64,000 nt of DNA, from positions 5,427,001 to 5,491,000 of the forward strand of contig NZ_CP149798.1 of NCBI RefSeq assembly GCF_037940415.1, given 5' to 3'. Below are positions 36,117 through 43,984 of the stretch, piece after piece (the first letter of the stretch is position 1; every line of letters begins with the position of its first letter). A program made the position numbers and the translations under genes. Source of the stretch: Streptomyces sp. f51 (GTDB taxonomy: Bacteria > Actinomycetota > Actinomycetes > Streptomycetales > Streptomycetaceae). A model generated the notes under the pieces. The model was not told the DNA's origin. It worked only from the letters and a program-made list of their open reading frames with translations, and did no database searches.

Positions 36117-38194
36117 TGCAGTTGGCACCGCCATACTCTCCGGTCCGTCCCGACGCCCTGGTCCTGGGACGCCGCCGTCTGCGAAAGGGGGTCCGCCGAG
36201 GCGATACCTCGCGCTTCGCCGACGACGTCTGGAGGCTGACGCCGGCACTGCTGCAACAGCAGCAGCAGTCCCTGATCTTGAACTTCCGGGCGATTCCTGC
36301 CGCCTATCGGCTGATCGTCAAGCACCTCTTCTACGCGTTGCTGGCGGGGACGCCACCAGTGGGTGAAAGCAACCGCGGAGTGGTGACCATCCACGGCCAC
36401 TTCCAGGCGATCAAGGAGTTCTTCGACTGGCTGGAGAAGCCGGCTCAGAACTCGCCTCGCCTCGACTCGCTCACGCCCGACATGCTCCGCCTCTTCCAGA
36501 AGCACCTGCTGGCCACGGTGACCTCCTCCGGACGACGAGGTGAGCATCGCCGACCCGTCCGCTTGCTCTGGACCTGGAGGGAGTCACTCAACGGTGACCA
36601 CCTTCTCTTTGATCCTGAGCGGCTCGAGGACGACTGGCACGAAGCATCGGAAGGCAGGAGGCGGGAGAACGCTCGCCGTCGGATCCCGGAATCGGTCATC
36701 GGCCCGCTCCTGGTCTGGTCGATGCGGTTCGTCAACGACTTCGCCGACGACATCCTGGCCGCCCAGGACGAATGGCTGGCCCTCCAGAAGAGGACGCTCT
36801 GCGATGCCAGGGCCGGCCGCGGTGCCCGCCGCCGGCTCGAGACGCTCTTGCGGCGCTACCGGGACGAAGGCAGGCCTCTACCCGGTGGAACAAGCGGCCC
36901 ACACGGGATCAACGTCAGCCACCTGGCCCGCGAGCTCGACTGCAATCGGCGTTCGCTGACCGAGCCCCAGGCTTGGGAGCTGATCGAACAAACCCGCCAG
37001 GAGGTGGGCGTCGCCGACAACGCATACCTCCACACCCGAGTCCGGGGCCTGCTGGATGGTGAGCCCTGGTTGAAGCAGATCTCTTACGACACTGATCTAA
37101 CTGATCTCATCCGTGTCCTGACTGCCGCCGCCTACACCGTCATCGCCTACCTCTCCGGAATGCGTGACAGCGAGGTCAAGCATCTGAAGCGCGGATGCCT
37201 GACAGTGGATGCCGATCGGACGGGACGGATCACACGGAGGAAGATCACGAGCATGGCCTTCAAGGGCGAAGGCAGCCCGATGGGAGTCCGTGCGACGTGG
37301 GTCGTCGGCCACCCCGTCTCGGCTGCGGTTGCCGTGCTTGAGAGGCTGCAGCCCAAGCGCCAGCGCTGGCTGTTCGCGATTCCCCCTAGTTCGCCGACGC
37401 ATCTCAAACCCCGTTCGACAGGGGCTAAGACGTCCAAGGGGACCAACCAAGACCTGAACCTGCTGATCACGTGGGTCAACGACTACTGCCACCGCACCCA
37501 TCGCGACGACGGCATCCCGAATGTCAAGGGTCTGCCCTGGCGACTGAGCACAGCACAGTTCCGCCGAACCCTGGCCTGGTTCATCGGCCGCCGCCCCGGC
37601 GGCAGCATCGCTGGCGCCATCCAATACCGACATCTCAGTGTTCAGATGTTCGAGGGATACGCCGGAACATCGAAGGCTGGCTTCCGAGCGGAAGCCCAGC
37701 AAGAAGCCCTTCTCGCCCGCGGCGAAGGCCTCTCCATCATGGTCGACCGCCACGACCACGAGCAGCTGCGAGGTCCCTCGGCCGAGGAGGCACGCTCCCG
37801 TCTGGATAAGTTCGGTGACCGGATCCGCTTCCTCGGCCGCACACCAGACGACGCACAGATGAAGAAGCTCATGGCCCGCGACGACCCAAAGATCTACCCC
37901 GGCCGCTTCATCACCTGCACCGACAACGCCAACCGGCGCCTTTGCCGCCTGCCCGGCGAGAGCGACACGACCCCGGACCCCGGCCAGTGCAAGCCCCTGG
38001 CCTGCCGCAACGTCGCCCTGACCGACTCCAACATCCAGGCATGGCTCCAGCGTCTAGCTGAACAGGACACACGACTCCAAGCCGCCGACACGCTGGCGCC
38101 CCGCGTCCGCGTCCGCCTCGAAGAGGACCGCGCTGAAATCCGGTCCTTCCTCGCCCGGGCCGGCGCCCTCGAACCAGCGGAGACCTCGGCATGA
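36107..38194 (+). CDS. Element 1 tyrosine recombinase C
   Basis: This 695-residue protein is the third recombinase. Box I is YLSGMRDSEVKHLKRG. The box II region reads AQFRRTLAWF, with Ala where HxxR would have His. The end block YRHLSVQMFEGYAG has the expected second His and the Tyr nucleophile. A C-terminal Cys-rich module (FITCTDNANRRLC, then GQCKPLACRN) probably binds zinc and is shared with element 2. The start is 36107, or 36116 (three codons in). Its stop overlaps the next gene by 4 bp. The missing His is also seen in the homologue, so it may be normal for this subfamily. Confidence 0.82.
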   Translation: MGLMQLAPPYSPVRPDALVLGRRRLRKGVRRGDTSRFADDVWRLTPALLQQQQQSLILNFRAIPAAYRLIVKHLFYALLAGTPPVGESNRGVVTIHGHFQAIKEFFDWLEKPAQNSPRLDSLTPDMLRLFQKHLLATVTSSGRRGEHRRPVRLLWTWRESLNGDHLLFDPERLEDDWHEASEGRRRENARRRIPESVIGPLLVWSMRFVNDFADDILAAQDEWLALQKRTLCDARAGRGARRRLETLLRRYRDEGRPLPGGTSGPHGINVSHLARELDCNRRSLTEPQAWELIEQTRQEVGVADNAYLHTRVRGLLDGEPWLKQISYDTDLTDLIRVLTAAAYTVIAYLSGMRDSEVKHLKRGCLTVDADRTGRITRRKITSMAFKGEGSPMGVRATWVVGHPVSAAVAVLERLQPKRQRWLFAIPPSSPTHLKPRSTGAKTSKGTNQDLNLLITWVNDYCHRTHRDDGIPNVKGLPWRLSTAQFRRTLAWFIGRRPGGSIAGAIQYRHLSVQMFEGYAGTSKAGFRAEAQQEALLARGEGLSIMVDRHDHEQLRGPSAEEARSRLDKFGDRIRFLGRTPDDAQMKKLMARDDPKIYPGRFITCTDNANRRLCRLPGESDTTPDPGQCKPLACRNVALTDSNIQAWLQRLAEQDTRLQAADTLAPRVRVRLEEDRAEIRSFLARAGALEPAETSA

Positions 38195-38589
38195 GGAAGC
38201 ACGCGCTGACCACCGAGACGGTCGCTGAAGTCATCGAAGGTCTTCTGGCCCAGGCCGCCGAAGCCGGGAAGGCTGCCACCGTCACCGCTCTCGCGAGACA
38301 GCTGGGCGTCCAACGCCAGACTCTCTACCGCGACTTCGGTCCCGCCGTCACCGACTACCTGTCTCGAGACGCCGCACGGCGCACCCGCCAACCGCGACCC
38401 GCCAAGGACCCGACCAGCGACCGCGAGACGATCGCCCGCCTCCGGCGCGAGAAGGACGAACTAACCAGGCACCTGCACATCTACGAGGACCACATCCGCC
38501 GTCTGACCATCGAGAACAGGAGGATGCAGAACGAGCTGGCCAAGTTCAGTGGCGTCGTCCGGCTCTCTGACTATCGCTCCCACCAATGA
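38191..38589 (+). CDS. Element 1 small HTH/coiled-coil protein (DUF6262/TnpC-like)
   Basis: This 132-residue basic protein ends the four-gene operon. Residues 20-50 form a helix-turn-helix (VTALARQLGVQRQTLYRDF), and residues 80-120 form a heptad-rich coiled coil (ETIARLRREKDELTRHLHIY and onward). Its size and position after large tyrosine recombinases match DUF6262 proteins and TnpC of Tn554, an accessory transposition protein. The start overlaps recombinase C (ATGA). Fifty-eight bp separate it from the convergent RES gene. Confidence 0.78.
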   Translation: MRKHALTTETVAEVIEGLLAQAAEAGKAATVTALARQLGVQRQTLYRDFGPAVTDYLSRDAARRTRQPRPAKDPTSDRETIARLRREKDELTRHLHIYEDHIRRLTIENRRMQNELAKFSGVVRLSDYRSHQ

Positions 38590-38647
38590 TCGGCCAGCTG
38601 GTGAGCTCAACTGCACGCGGCAGCCGAGCCCACCGACCAGTTACTCC

Positions 38648-39289
38648 TCACCACGGCAGAGGAACCGCCGGGACGACAAGAATCTTGAAGCGCCTCTTCA
38701 TCTCGTCCAGAAGCGCCTCGGAGATCGGCTCGGGGCCGCCGTCCGGTTCAGGCTTGCCATACTCAAGAAGTCCGGGGCCAGGGCCTTGTTCGCCAGGCGG
38801 ACCGAACAAGGCGACTGCAGTTTCTGAGAACCCTGGGTGATGCTGGGCGCGATACTGCACGCCGTTGAACCCGGCTTTCCAGAGAGCCAAGGCCCACTGT
38901 TGCGACAGCTGATAGCTGCCATCAGCAGAAAGATCACCGAAGATGCCGTAGTTGCCGACGACTGACTCATGGGTGACGTCGGCAATGCGACCGACGGCAC
39001 CGGGAACGAACTGCAGCTCACTCATTCGGCGGTCGTTCACGAGCTGCTCGGAGAGCGGACTGAAACCGCTGAGCGTCTCCAGGAAGGCGCCGGTCTCACT
39101 CTCAGCCAGATAACACGTGCCGAACTCGCTGTTCGTTCCACGCGGGTCGTCCCAACGGAAGAGACCCTTCATGCCGAAGTACCTTGCGTCCCGGGTGGCC
39201 CGGTGGATGCGGAAAAGGCTGTGCTGAATTTCCGCTGTCGGGAAGCCAGCCAGCTCGCGCGGATCCTCCGGAGGAAAGTTGCTTGTCAC
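38648..39289 (-). CDS. RES-domain toxin
   Basis: This 213-residue protein has RES-family features: LFRIHRATRDARYFG near residues 30-44, GTCYLAESETGAFLETL, a central Arg/Tyr/Glu/Ser-rich core and WALALWKAGFNGVQYRAQHH. RES toxins degrade NAD+ and arrest growth, and act with an Xre-type antitoxin. GTG at 39289 overlaps the antitoxin stop (GTGA), so toxin synthesis depends on antitoxin translation. It lies on the strand opposite to the recombinases. Confidence 0.75.
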   Translation of the reverse strand: MTSNFPPEDPRELAGFPTAEIQHSLFRIHRATRDARYFGMKGLFRWDDPRGTNSEFGTCYLAESETGAFLETLSGFSPLSEQLVNDRRMSELQFVPGAVGRIADVTHESVVGNYGIFGDLSADGSYQLSQQWALALWKAGFNGVQYRAQHHPGFSETAVALFGPPGEQGPGPGLLEYGKPEPDGGPEPISEALLDEMKRRFKILVVPAVPLPW

Positions 39290-39795
39290 GACGCGAGCCT
39301 CTCTGCCGCACGACGAGCCACAGCGAGAACAGGCTCCGAGTCCGGCTTTCGAGCCAGCCATTGTCCTGGCGTCAGGCCGTTCAGCTCGCTGGACGCGGTG
39401 TTGATCCAAGCACTCACCGCATAGGGGTCGAGGCGCCCGAGGGCTTCGCGGAAGATCTTGAAGATGTCGGTGGCGTCGGGAGACACGGACCAATCTGGTC
39501 GGAACTGCCACACGGGAAAGTGTGTGGTTCCTCGGCCGGGGAGACCAAGCAGCCTCCCAGCTGCAACCCGCTTGGCGAGCGCCTGTCGGCTCACTCCCAT
39601 CATCAAACTCAAGCGAGAGGTGTCGATCATCTCGCCAACACTCTCGGCCCAGATCATCGGAGCAAGTACCGACTGAGCGGCCTGCTGCCCCAGATGCCGG
39701 GCGACCATGGGACGCATGTGGTCCAAGGCGGATTCAGGGAGAGTGCTCACCTCTTCGATGAACCCCTTGATCATTTCTTCTCTGGCTTCTGTCAC
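39286..39795 (-). CDS. Antitoxin paired with RES toxin (HTH plus ParS/MbcA-like domain)
   Basis: This protein of about 169 residues precedes the toxin. A helix-turn-helix is visible (LSLMMGVSRQALAKRVAAG), followed by a region like the toxin-binding DUF2384 domain (LDPYAVSAWINTASSELNG and TPGQWLA). Together with the 4-bp overlap with the RES gene this supports a RES/Xre toxin-antitoxin pair. The start is uncertain: GTG at 39795 is used here, while the frame remains open to a TTG at 39813, inside the GTCAACC repeats. Confidence 0.7.
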   Translation of the reverse strand: MTEAREEMIKGFIEEVSTLPESALDHMRPMVARHLGQQAAQSVLAPMIWAESVGEMIDTSRLSLMMGVSRQALAKRVAAGRLLGLPGRGTTHFPVWQFRPDWSVSPDATDIFKIFREALGRLDPYAVSAWINTASSELNGLTPGQWLARKPDSEPVLAVARRAAERLAS

Positions 39796-39808
39796 ATCTC
39801 CAGAGTGC

Positions 39809-39840
39809 GTCAACCCGTCAACCTCGTCAACCCGTCAACC
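39809..39840 (-). promoter_or_regulatory. Four GTCAACC repeats at the antitoxin promoter (operator-like)
   Basis: GTCAACC occurs four times at 39809, 39817, 39826 and 39834, about one every 8-9 bp, immediately upstream of the antitoxin. Repeated short motifs at such a position suit autoregulation by the antitoxin HTH. A nearby pair of GGGGAGTCGTGGACA copies (39848-39876) lies between these repeats and the element end and may be recombinase arm sites. Confidence 0.5.
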
Positions 39841-39905
39841 CTTGTTCGGGGAGTCGTGGACAGGGGAGTCGTGGACAACGGACATGAAAATCACCTAGCC
39901 ATAAA

Positions 39906-40424
39906 CTGGCCGCCAACCCCTGCCCCTGCGGGCGCTTCAGCACGACGAACGACTTCTGCGAGTGTCCGCCCTCCGTCATCCGCCGCTATCAGTCGAGGCT
40001 CTCCGGGCCGCTCCTCGACCGGGTCGACCTGCGGGTGGACGTCGAACCGGTCACCCGGGCCGAACTGACCGCGGGCGGCGCCCGGGGCGAGTCGACGAGG
40101 ACGGTCGCGGACCGGGTGCTCGCCGGCCGTGAGCGGGCCGCGGAGCGCCTGAAGGGAACGCCCTGGCACACCAACAGCGAGGTACCGGGCCGTGAGCTGC
40201 GCGGACGCTGGCAGGCGCGGGCCGGAGCGATGGACGAGGCCGAGCGGGGCCTGGAGCGGGGACTGCTGACGGCCCGCGGGCTCGACCGGGTGCTCCGGGT
40301 CGCGTGGACGGTCGCCGACCTGTCCGGACACGACCGGCCCGACGCCGGGGACGTCGCCCTGGCCCTCCAGCTGCGCACCGGCGTCCCGCGCGGGGTACCG
40401 ATGGCGATCGGCTCGCCGGCATGA
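39906..40424 (+). pseudogene. yifB: yifB 3' fragment
   Basis: This is the C-terminal 172 residues of YifB. It begins LAANPCPCGRFSTTND, with a CPCG zinc-like motif and CECPPSVIRRYQSRLSGPLLDRVDL (sensor region), and ends with the helical C-terminal Mg-chelatase domain. It has no start of its own and would not form an ATPase alone. Its last codon overlaps the dprA start (ATGA at 40421-40424), the usual yifB-dprA coupling. Confidence 0.93.
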
Positions 40425-40834
40425 CGGCCGCCGAGCGCGGGGCCCGCGTCACGCTGTCCCGGGTCGTCGAACCGGGTGACGAGGTCTGCGGACGCTGGAT
40501 CCGGGAGGTGGGAGCGCCGGAAGCGGTCCGAAGCCTGTACGCGGACGCGGGGCGGCCCCCGGGGATGACCGACAGGCGGTGGGCCGGGTTGCGGGCCAGG
40601 GCCGCGCGGGCCGACCCGGAGCGCGACCTCGCCCTCGCGCGGGACGCCGGGGTGAGGTTCGTCTGTCCCGGTGAGGCGGGGTTCCGTATACGTTCCACGT
40701 GTTGCTACAGGGCGAGTTGTATGCGCGGGGTGTTGTGTTGTGGATCGATGGCGCCTGTTCTGGGTCGGCGGCGGGGGTACACCGGACGGAACGCAGAGCG
40801 GGCTCGATGGGTGGGAAGAGCTTCACCAGCGTGA
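40421..40834 (+). pseudogene. dprA: dprA 5' fragment, interrupted by element 2
   Basis: DprA binds single-stranded DNA and loads RecA during transformation. This part encodes only the N-terminal helical domain (VTLSRVVEPGDEVCGRWIRE and LARDAGVRFVCPGEA), 86 codons up to 40678. From 40679 the frame reads element sequence and stops at 40834, inside the first recombinase gene. The Rossmann part lies 22 kb away at 62765. Joining 40678 to 62765 keeps codon phase and gives 381 residues, a normal Streptomyces DprA length. Confidence 0.92.
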
Positions 40835-42194
40835 GCGGGAGCTCGGGTTCAGGGAGAGACAGCCGATCTTGCTGTCACCGCTCGGCCAGGTGGACTGGCG
40901 TCTGAGCGATATCTTCCGTCGGTCTAAGTTCTCGGCGAAGTCCGCTGGTACGCAGGAGACGTACATGTCGGACTACCGGCTGTTCTTCACGTTCTTGTGG
41001 CAGCGGGGCCGGAACTGGGACGAAGCGACGGCGGAGGACCTTGAGGACTGGGAGGAGTGGCGGCTTCGCGGAGTGGGCAATCCGAGGCTGATCGGTGGCT
41101 CGAAGTGGAACCGAGAACTGGCGGCGTTGCGTCTGCTCTACGACGTCGCCGTGGCCCGGAAGTACTTGGCGGCCAACCCGGTTCGTACGCATACCGTGGT
41201 GACGATGGAGGGGGCGGTCCTCCAGGCCGCCGATCTGGCCGCGCGGGATACGCGCTCCTCGCACGTCAAGTGGCTGACACCGCGGGCTTTCCGCCTTTGG
41301 AGGGATGTCGGTCTGGGGGGCCTGGGTCCGGACGGCCTGGAAGACCCCGGGTGGCGGGGGCGGAATGACGGCCGTGACGTCGCGTTCGCGGACTTCGATT
41401 ACTCGTCAGGCCTGCGTCGTCGTGAGGCAGGCACACTGCTGACGGCCGAACTCCCGCAGGCAGACCAGCGTCGATACAGCTCGGGTAGCGTCGCTAGGGC
41501 GGTCGCCAAGCGGGCAGGGCGCTACTTCTACGTCGGTCACACGGCACTGAAGTCGGTGGAGGCCTACCGGATCAGCACGAGGGCTCAGGTCGTCCGTAAG
41601 GCACAACAGCGCGGGGACTACGAGCAGGTTCCGGGCCGGAGGGTGATCGAGGCGATCTCTCGGCAGGGCAAAGTCCGTTGGCGCGAGGCGGACGGCCGCC
41701 GGGGCGAGGCGAACCTGGACCAGCTCGATGACAGGCAGCGGCTCCTGTTGTTTACCGAGACCAAGGATGGTCTGGAGCCGGCGATGCTCTGGCTGACGGA
41801 GAGTGGGATGCCGTTCCGCTACCGCAGCTGGAGCAAAGTCTTCGAGCGCGCCAACGACCGTTGCGCCCGGCTGGGATTAAGCGTGTTCGCCACCCCGCAC
41901 ATGCTCCGGCACTCGATGGCATTGCGGATGCTGTTGTCGCTCAACCACGCTCTTGACCGCAGATTCGGCCTGACGACGGACGAGCGGCGTCGCTACCAAG
42001 AGGTCTTCGGCGAGGTCTGGCAGATGGTGAAGGACCTGCTAGGACACGCCTCAGAGGAGACCACGAGGGATATCTACCTGGAGCCGGTCAGGGGCCTGCA
42101 GCTGGAGTCGCTGCTCAATGACGACAACCCCTACAGCGATCAGTTGTTGGCCGACCTGGCCCAGCGGACCGGCCTGATCTTGGACGCTGCGTGA
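40740..42194 (+). CDS. Element 2 tyrosine recombinase A
   Basis: This 484-residue site-specific recombinase is the homologue of element 1 recombinase A; both share the WLTP-x6-WRDVG and GLEPA-x-LWL blocks. Catalytic residues are box I Arg in SSGLRRREAGTL, HxxR in HMLRHSMA, and LGHASEETTRDIYLE with the Tyr. The frame is open further up to the left junction (40671), so the start is uncertain. GTG at 40740 is the choice that lies wholly inside the element and follows GGGG. Its stop overlaps recombinase B (GTGA). Confidence 0.86.
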   Translation: MDRWRLFWVGGGGTPDGTQSGLDGWEELHQRERELGFRERQPILLSPLGQVDWRLSDIFRRSKFSAKSAGTQETYMSDYRLFFTFLWQRGRNWDEATAEDLEDWEEWRLRGVGNPRLIGGSKWNRELAALRLLYDVAVARKYLAANPVRTHTVVTMEGAVLQAADLAARDTRSSHVKWLTPRAFRLWRDVGLGGLGPDGLEDPGWRGRNDGRDVAFADFDYSSGLRRREAGTLLTAELPQADQRRYSSGSVARAVAKRAGRYFYVGHTALKSVEAYRISTRAQVVRKAQQRGDYEQVPGRRVIEAISRQGKVRWREADGRRGEANLDQLDDRQRLLLFTETKDGLEPAMLWLTESGMPFRYRSWSKVFERANDRCARLGLSVFATPHMLRHSMALRMLLSLNHALDRRFGLTTDERRRYQEVFGEVWQMVKDLLGHASEETTRDIYLEPVRGLQLESLLNDDNPYSDQLLADLAQRTGLILDAA

Positions 42195-43984
42195 GCGGGC
42201 CGGGGCGCCGGGCAACGCTGCCGCCTCAGGCTTACCGACGTCCCTCGACCGTGGATGAGACCGGCTTGGTGGTCCGCCCGGTAGGCCAAGCAGGCCAGCC
42301 ACTGGGGGTCTTCGACTTCGGTCAGCTGAAGGGCTCGGAACAGCTACGACGAGAACTCGCCGCAGGGTTTGCCGCGCGGGCGCGAAGCAGTTGGACCAGC
42401 GAGGACACCTGCCAGACCTACTTCAAGTATCTGGGCATGTTTCTCCGCGACACGGCCCAAGATGATCTACGGCTGGAATCCTTGGAACAGCTGACACCAT
42501 CTGGCTGGAAGGCATTTCGCCTGGCCCACAAGACGACGGCCCGCCGGATTCCGACCGTGCTGGTGGCGACGGGCCGACTACCTGCTGCTACCCAGGCGGC
42601 TGTTGAGGTCCGGTCGGGCAGGGCACCAAAGCGCGTCAGCAAGAGGGCCCTGACCCGAGGCGAGCTGAAGGCGGTCCGTGACGCAGCTGCGAGAACGGTT
42701 CGTACGGCTTGCCTGCGCATCGAGGACAACAGTCGCGAACTCGCCCGCTGGCGAGAGGGGGTCGTTCCCGAGGACACTGCGGAGTGGCGACGGGGACAAC
42801 TGCTGGACTGCTTGAGCCGGACCGCTGACCTGCCGCGATATCCCTGTGGCCAGGTCACGGGCATGACCAAGGCGGTGATGAAGGACGAAGGCTTCGGTCG
42901 GTTCGTTGCACGGCTATTTCCCACCCCGCAGGAGACGGGGGCGGCTGCCGTCCTGCTGATCTGCTACGACGCCTGGAATCTGTCGGTCCTGAGGAAGATG
43001 CAGGTTCCCGAGTTCTGGCCGAACGCCGACGGAGAGAAACCAGAGCCAGCCATCCACTGGGTGGAGACGGACAAGGCCCGCAGAGGGCGGCTACGACGCC
43101 ACCAGTCGAACAATCTCGTGGATACCGGGGCGTCGAGCGCGGGCTGGGCTATGCGCCAGGCCGTCGCGATGACCCGGCACTGCCGCGAGACACTGGCAGG
43201 GCTCGGTCAGCCGACCTCCTTGTTGCTACTGGCTCGAAGGATTCTCCCTGGCACCTCAAAAACGGGCGCCTTTGCAAGTGACCGCTCCCTGGAGTTCTCG
43301 GTCTACTCGTGGATCAAGGCCACGGCAGCGGCCGACGCCACTTTCCCTATTGGGGTCAACGCCAGCAGGTTGCGCCACTCGGTGCAAGTGATCCATGGCG
43401 GCCCCCGCAACAACACCCCGAAGGTCTACCGCGACGCCTACCTCATGCAGGACGACACCGTCCGTGACGAGGCTGCGGATGTTGTCACGCAAGGCCTGAC
43501 CGAGGCGGTCGCCGCAGCCAGCGCTCAACTGCGGATCACCATGATCGAGCAGGTGACGGGCGACTCGGAGCAGGATGTCGAGCACGTTGCTCAGCAGACG
43601 GGCCTGCCGATGGCGACCGCCCGTGCGGCAGTCCAGGGACAGTTGGATACGGCGGCGTCAGCTTGCACCGACTACGAGCACAGCATTTTCACCCCGTCCG
43701 GGCCCTGCTCGGTGTCGTTCCTGATGTGCTTTGCCTGCCCCAACGCGCTTGCCACCGGCCGCCACCTGCCGAGGATCGTCTATCTCTTCCAGTCTCTGGA
43801 CGCTCTGAGATCGGTGGTCGCGGCGGAGGCATGGACGACGGACTGGCTGGAGCATCACACGCGGGTCAAGGACCTGCTGGACAGGCACACCAGCACCGAG
43901 CGATGGCCAGCACTGCTGGAAGGCCTCACGGCCCGCGAAAAAGAACTCATCGACCGCATGTTGGAAAGAAGGCTGGACTCGTGA
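42191..43984 (+). CDS. Element 2 tyrosine recombinase B (box I degenerate)
   Basis: This 597-residue homologue of the element 1 B protein retains box II (SRLRHSVQ) and a Tyr in RDAYLMQDD. At box I it reads ICYDAWNLSVLRK, with Trp where element 1 has the Arg of TGRN. The C-terminal Cys/His cluster (SFLMCFACPNALATGRHLP) is conserved with element 1, as is the upstream Cys pair. GTG start and stop overlap the neighbours by 4 bp each. The core-binding region includes a basic segment near residues 110-165. Confidence 0.8.
   Translation: MSGPGRRATLPPQAYRRPSTVDETGLVVRPVGQAGQPLGVFDFGQLKGSEQLRRELAAGFAARARSSWTSEDTCQTYFKYLGMFLRDTAQDDLRLESLEQLTPSGWKAFRLAHKTTARRIPTVLVATGRLPAATQAAVEVRSGRAPKRVSKRALTRGELKAVRDAAARTVRTACLRIEDNSRELARWREGVVPEDTAEWRRGQLLDCLSRTADLPRYPCGQVTGMTKAVMKDEGFGRFVARLFPTPQETGAAAVLLICYDAWNLSVLRKMQVPEFWPNADGEKPEPAIHWVETDKARRGRLRRHQSNNLVDTGASSAGWAMRQAVAMTRHCRETLAGLGQPTSLLLLARRILPGTSKTGAFASDRSLEFSVYSWIKATAAADATFPIGVNASRLRHSVQVIHGGPRNNTPKVYRDAYLMQDDTVRDEAADVVTQGLTEAVAAASAQLRITMIEQVTGDSEQDVEHVAQQTGLPMATARAAVQGQLDTAASACTDYEHSIFTPSGPCSVSFLMCFACPNALATGRHLPRIVYLFQSLDALRSVVAAEAWTTDWLEHHTRVKDLLDRHTSTERWPALLEGLTAREKELIDRMLERRLDS

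Larger units (their letters stand above)
32559..39905 (+). mobile_element. Element 1: recombinase-trio element inserted in yifB
   Basis: About 7.35 kb separates the two yifB halves and is visibly less GC-rich than its flanks. Imperfect terminal inverted repeats are present: TTTATGCGTTGGTG at the left and, read inward on the other strand, TTTATGGCTAGGTG at the right (11 of 14 match). Contents are three overlapping tyrosine recombinases, an HTH/coiled-coil protein and a RES toxin with its antitoxin. The exact left end is uncertain by about 4 bp, because family alignment suggests GTGC at 32555-32558 is not original yifB sequence. The plan resembles Tn554 (tnpA, tnpB, tnpC) and other recombinase-trio elements. 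Confidence 0.88.

Noticed and set aside
43663..43980. Longer start for element 2 recombinase C
   Set aside because: The extension lies wholly within recombinase B in another frame. The GTG at 43981 gives the same 4-bp overlap as the other operon genes.
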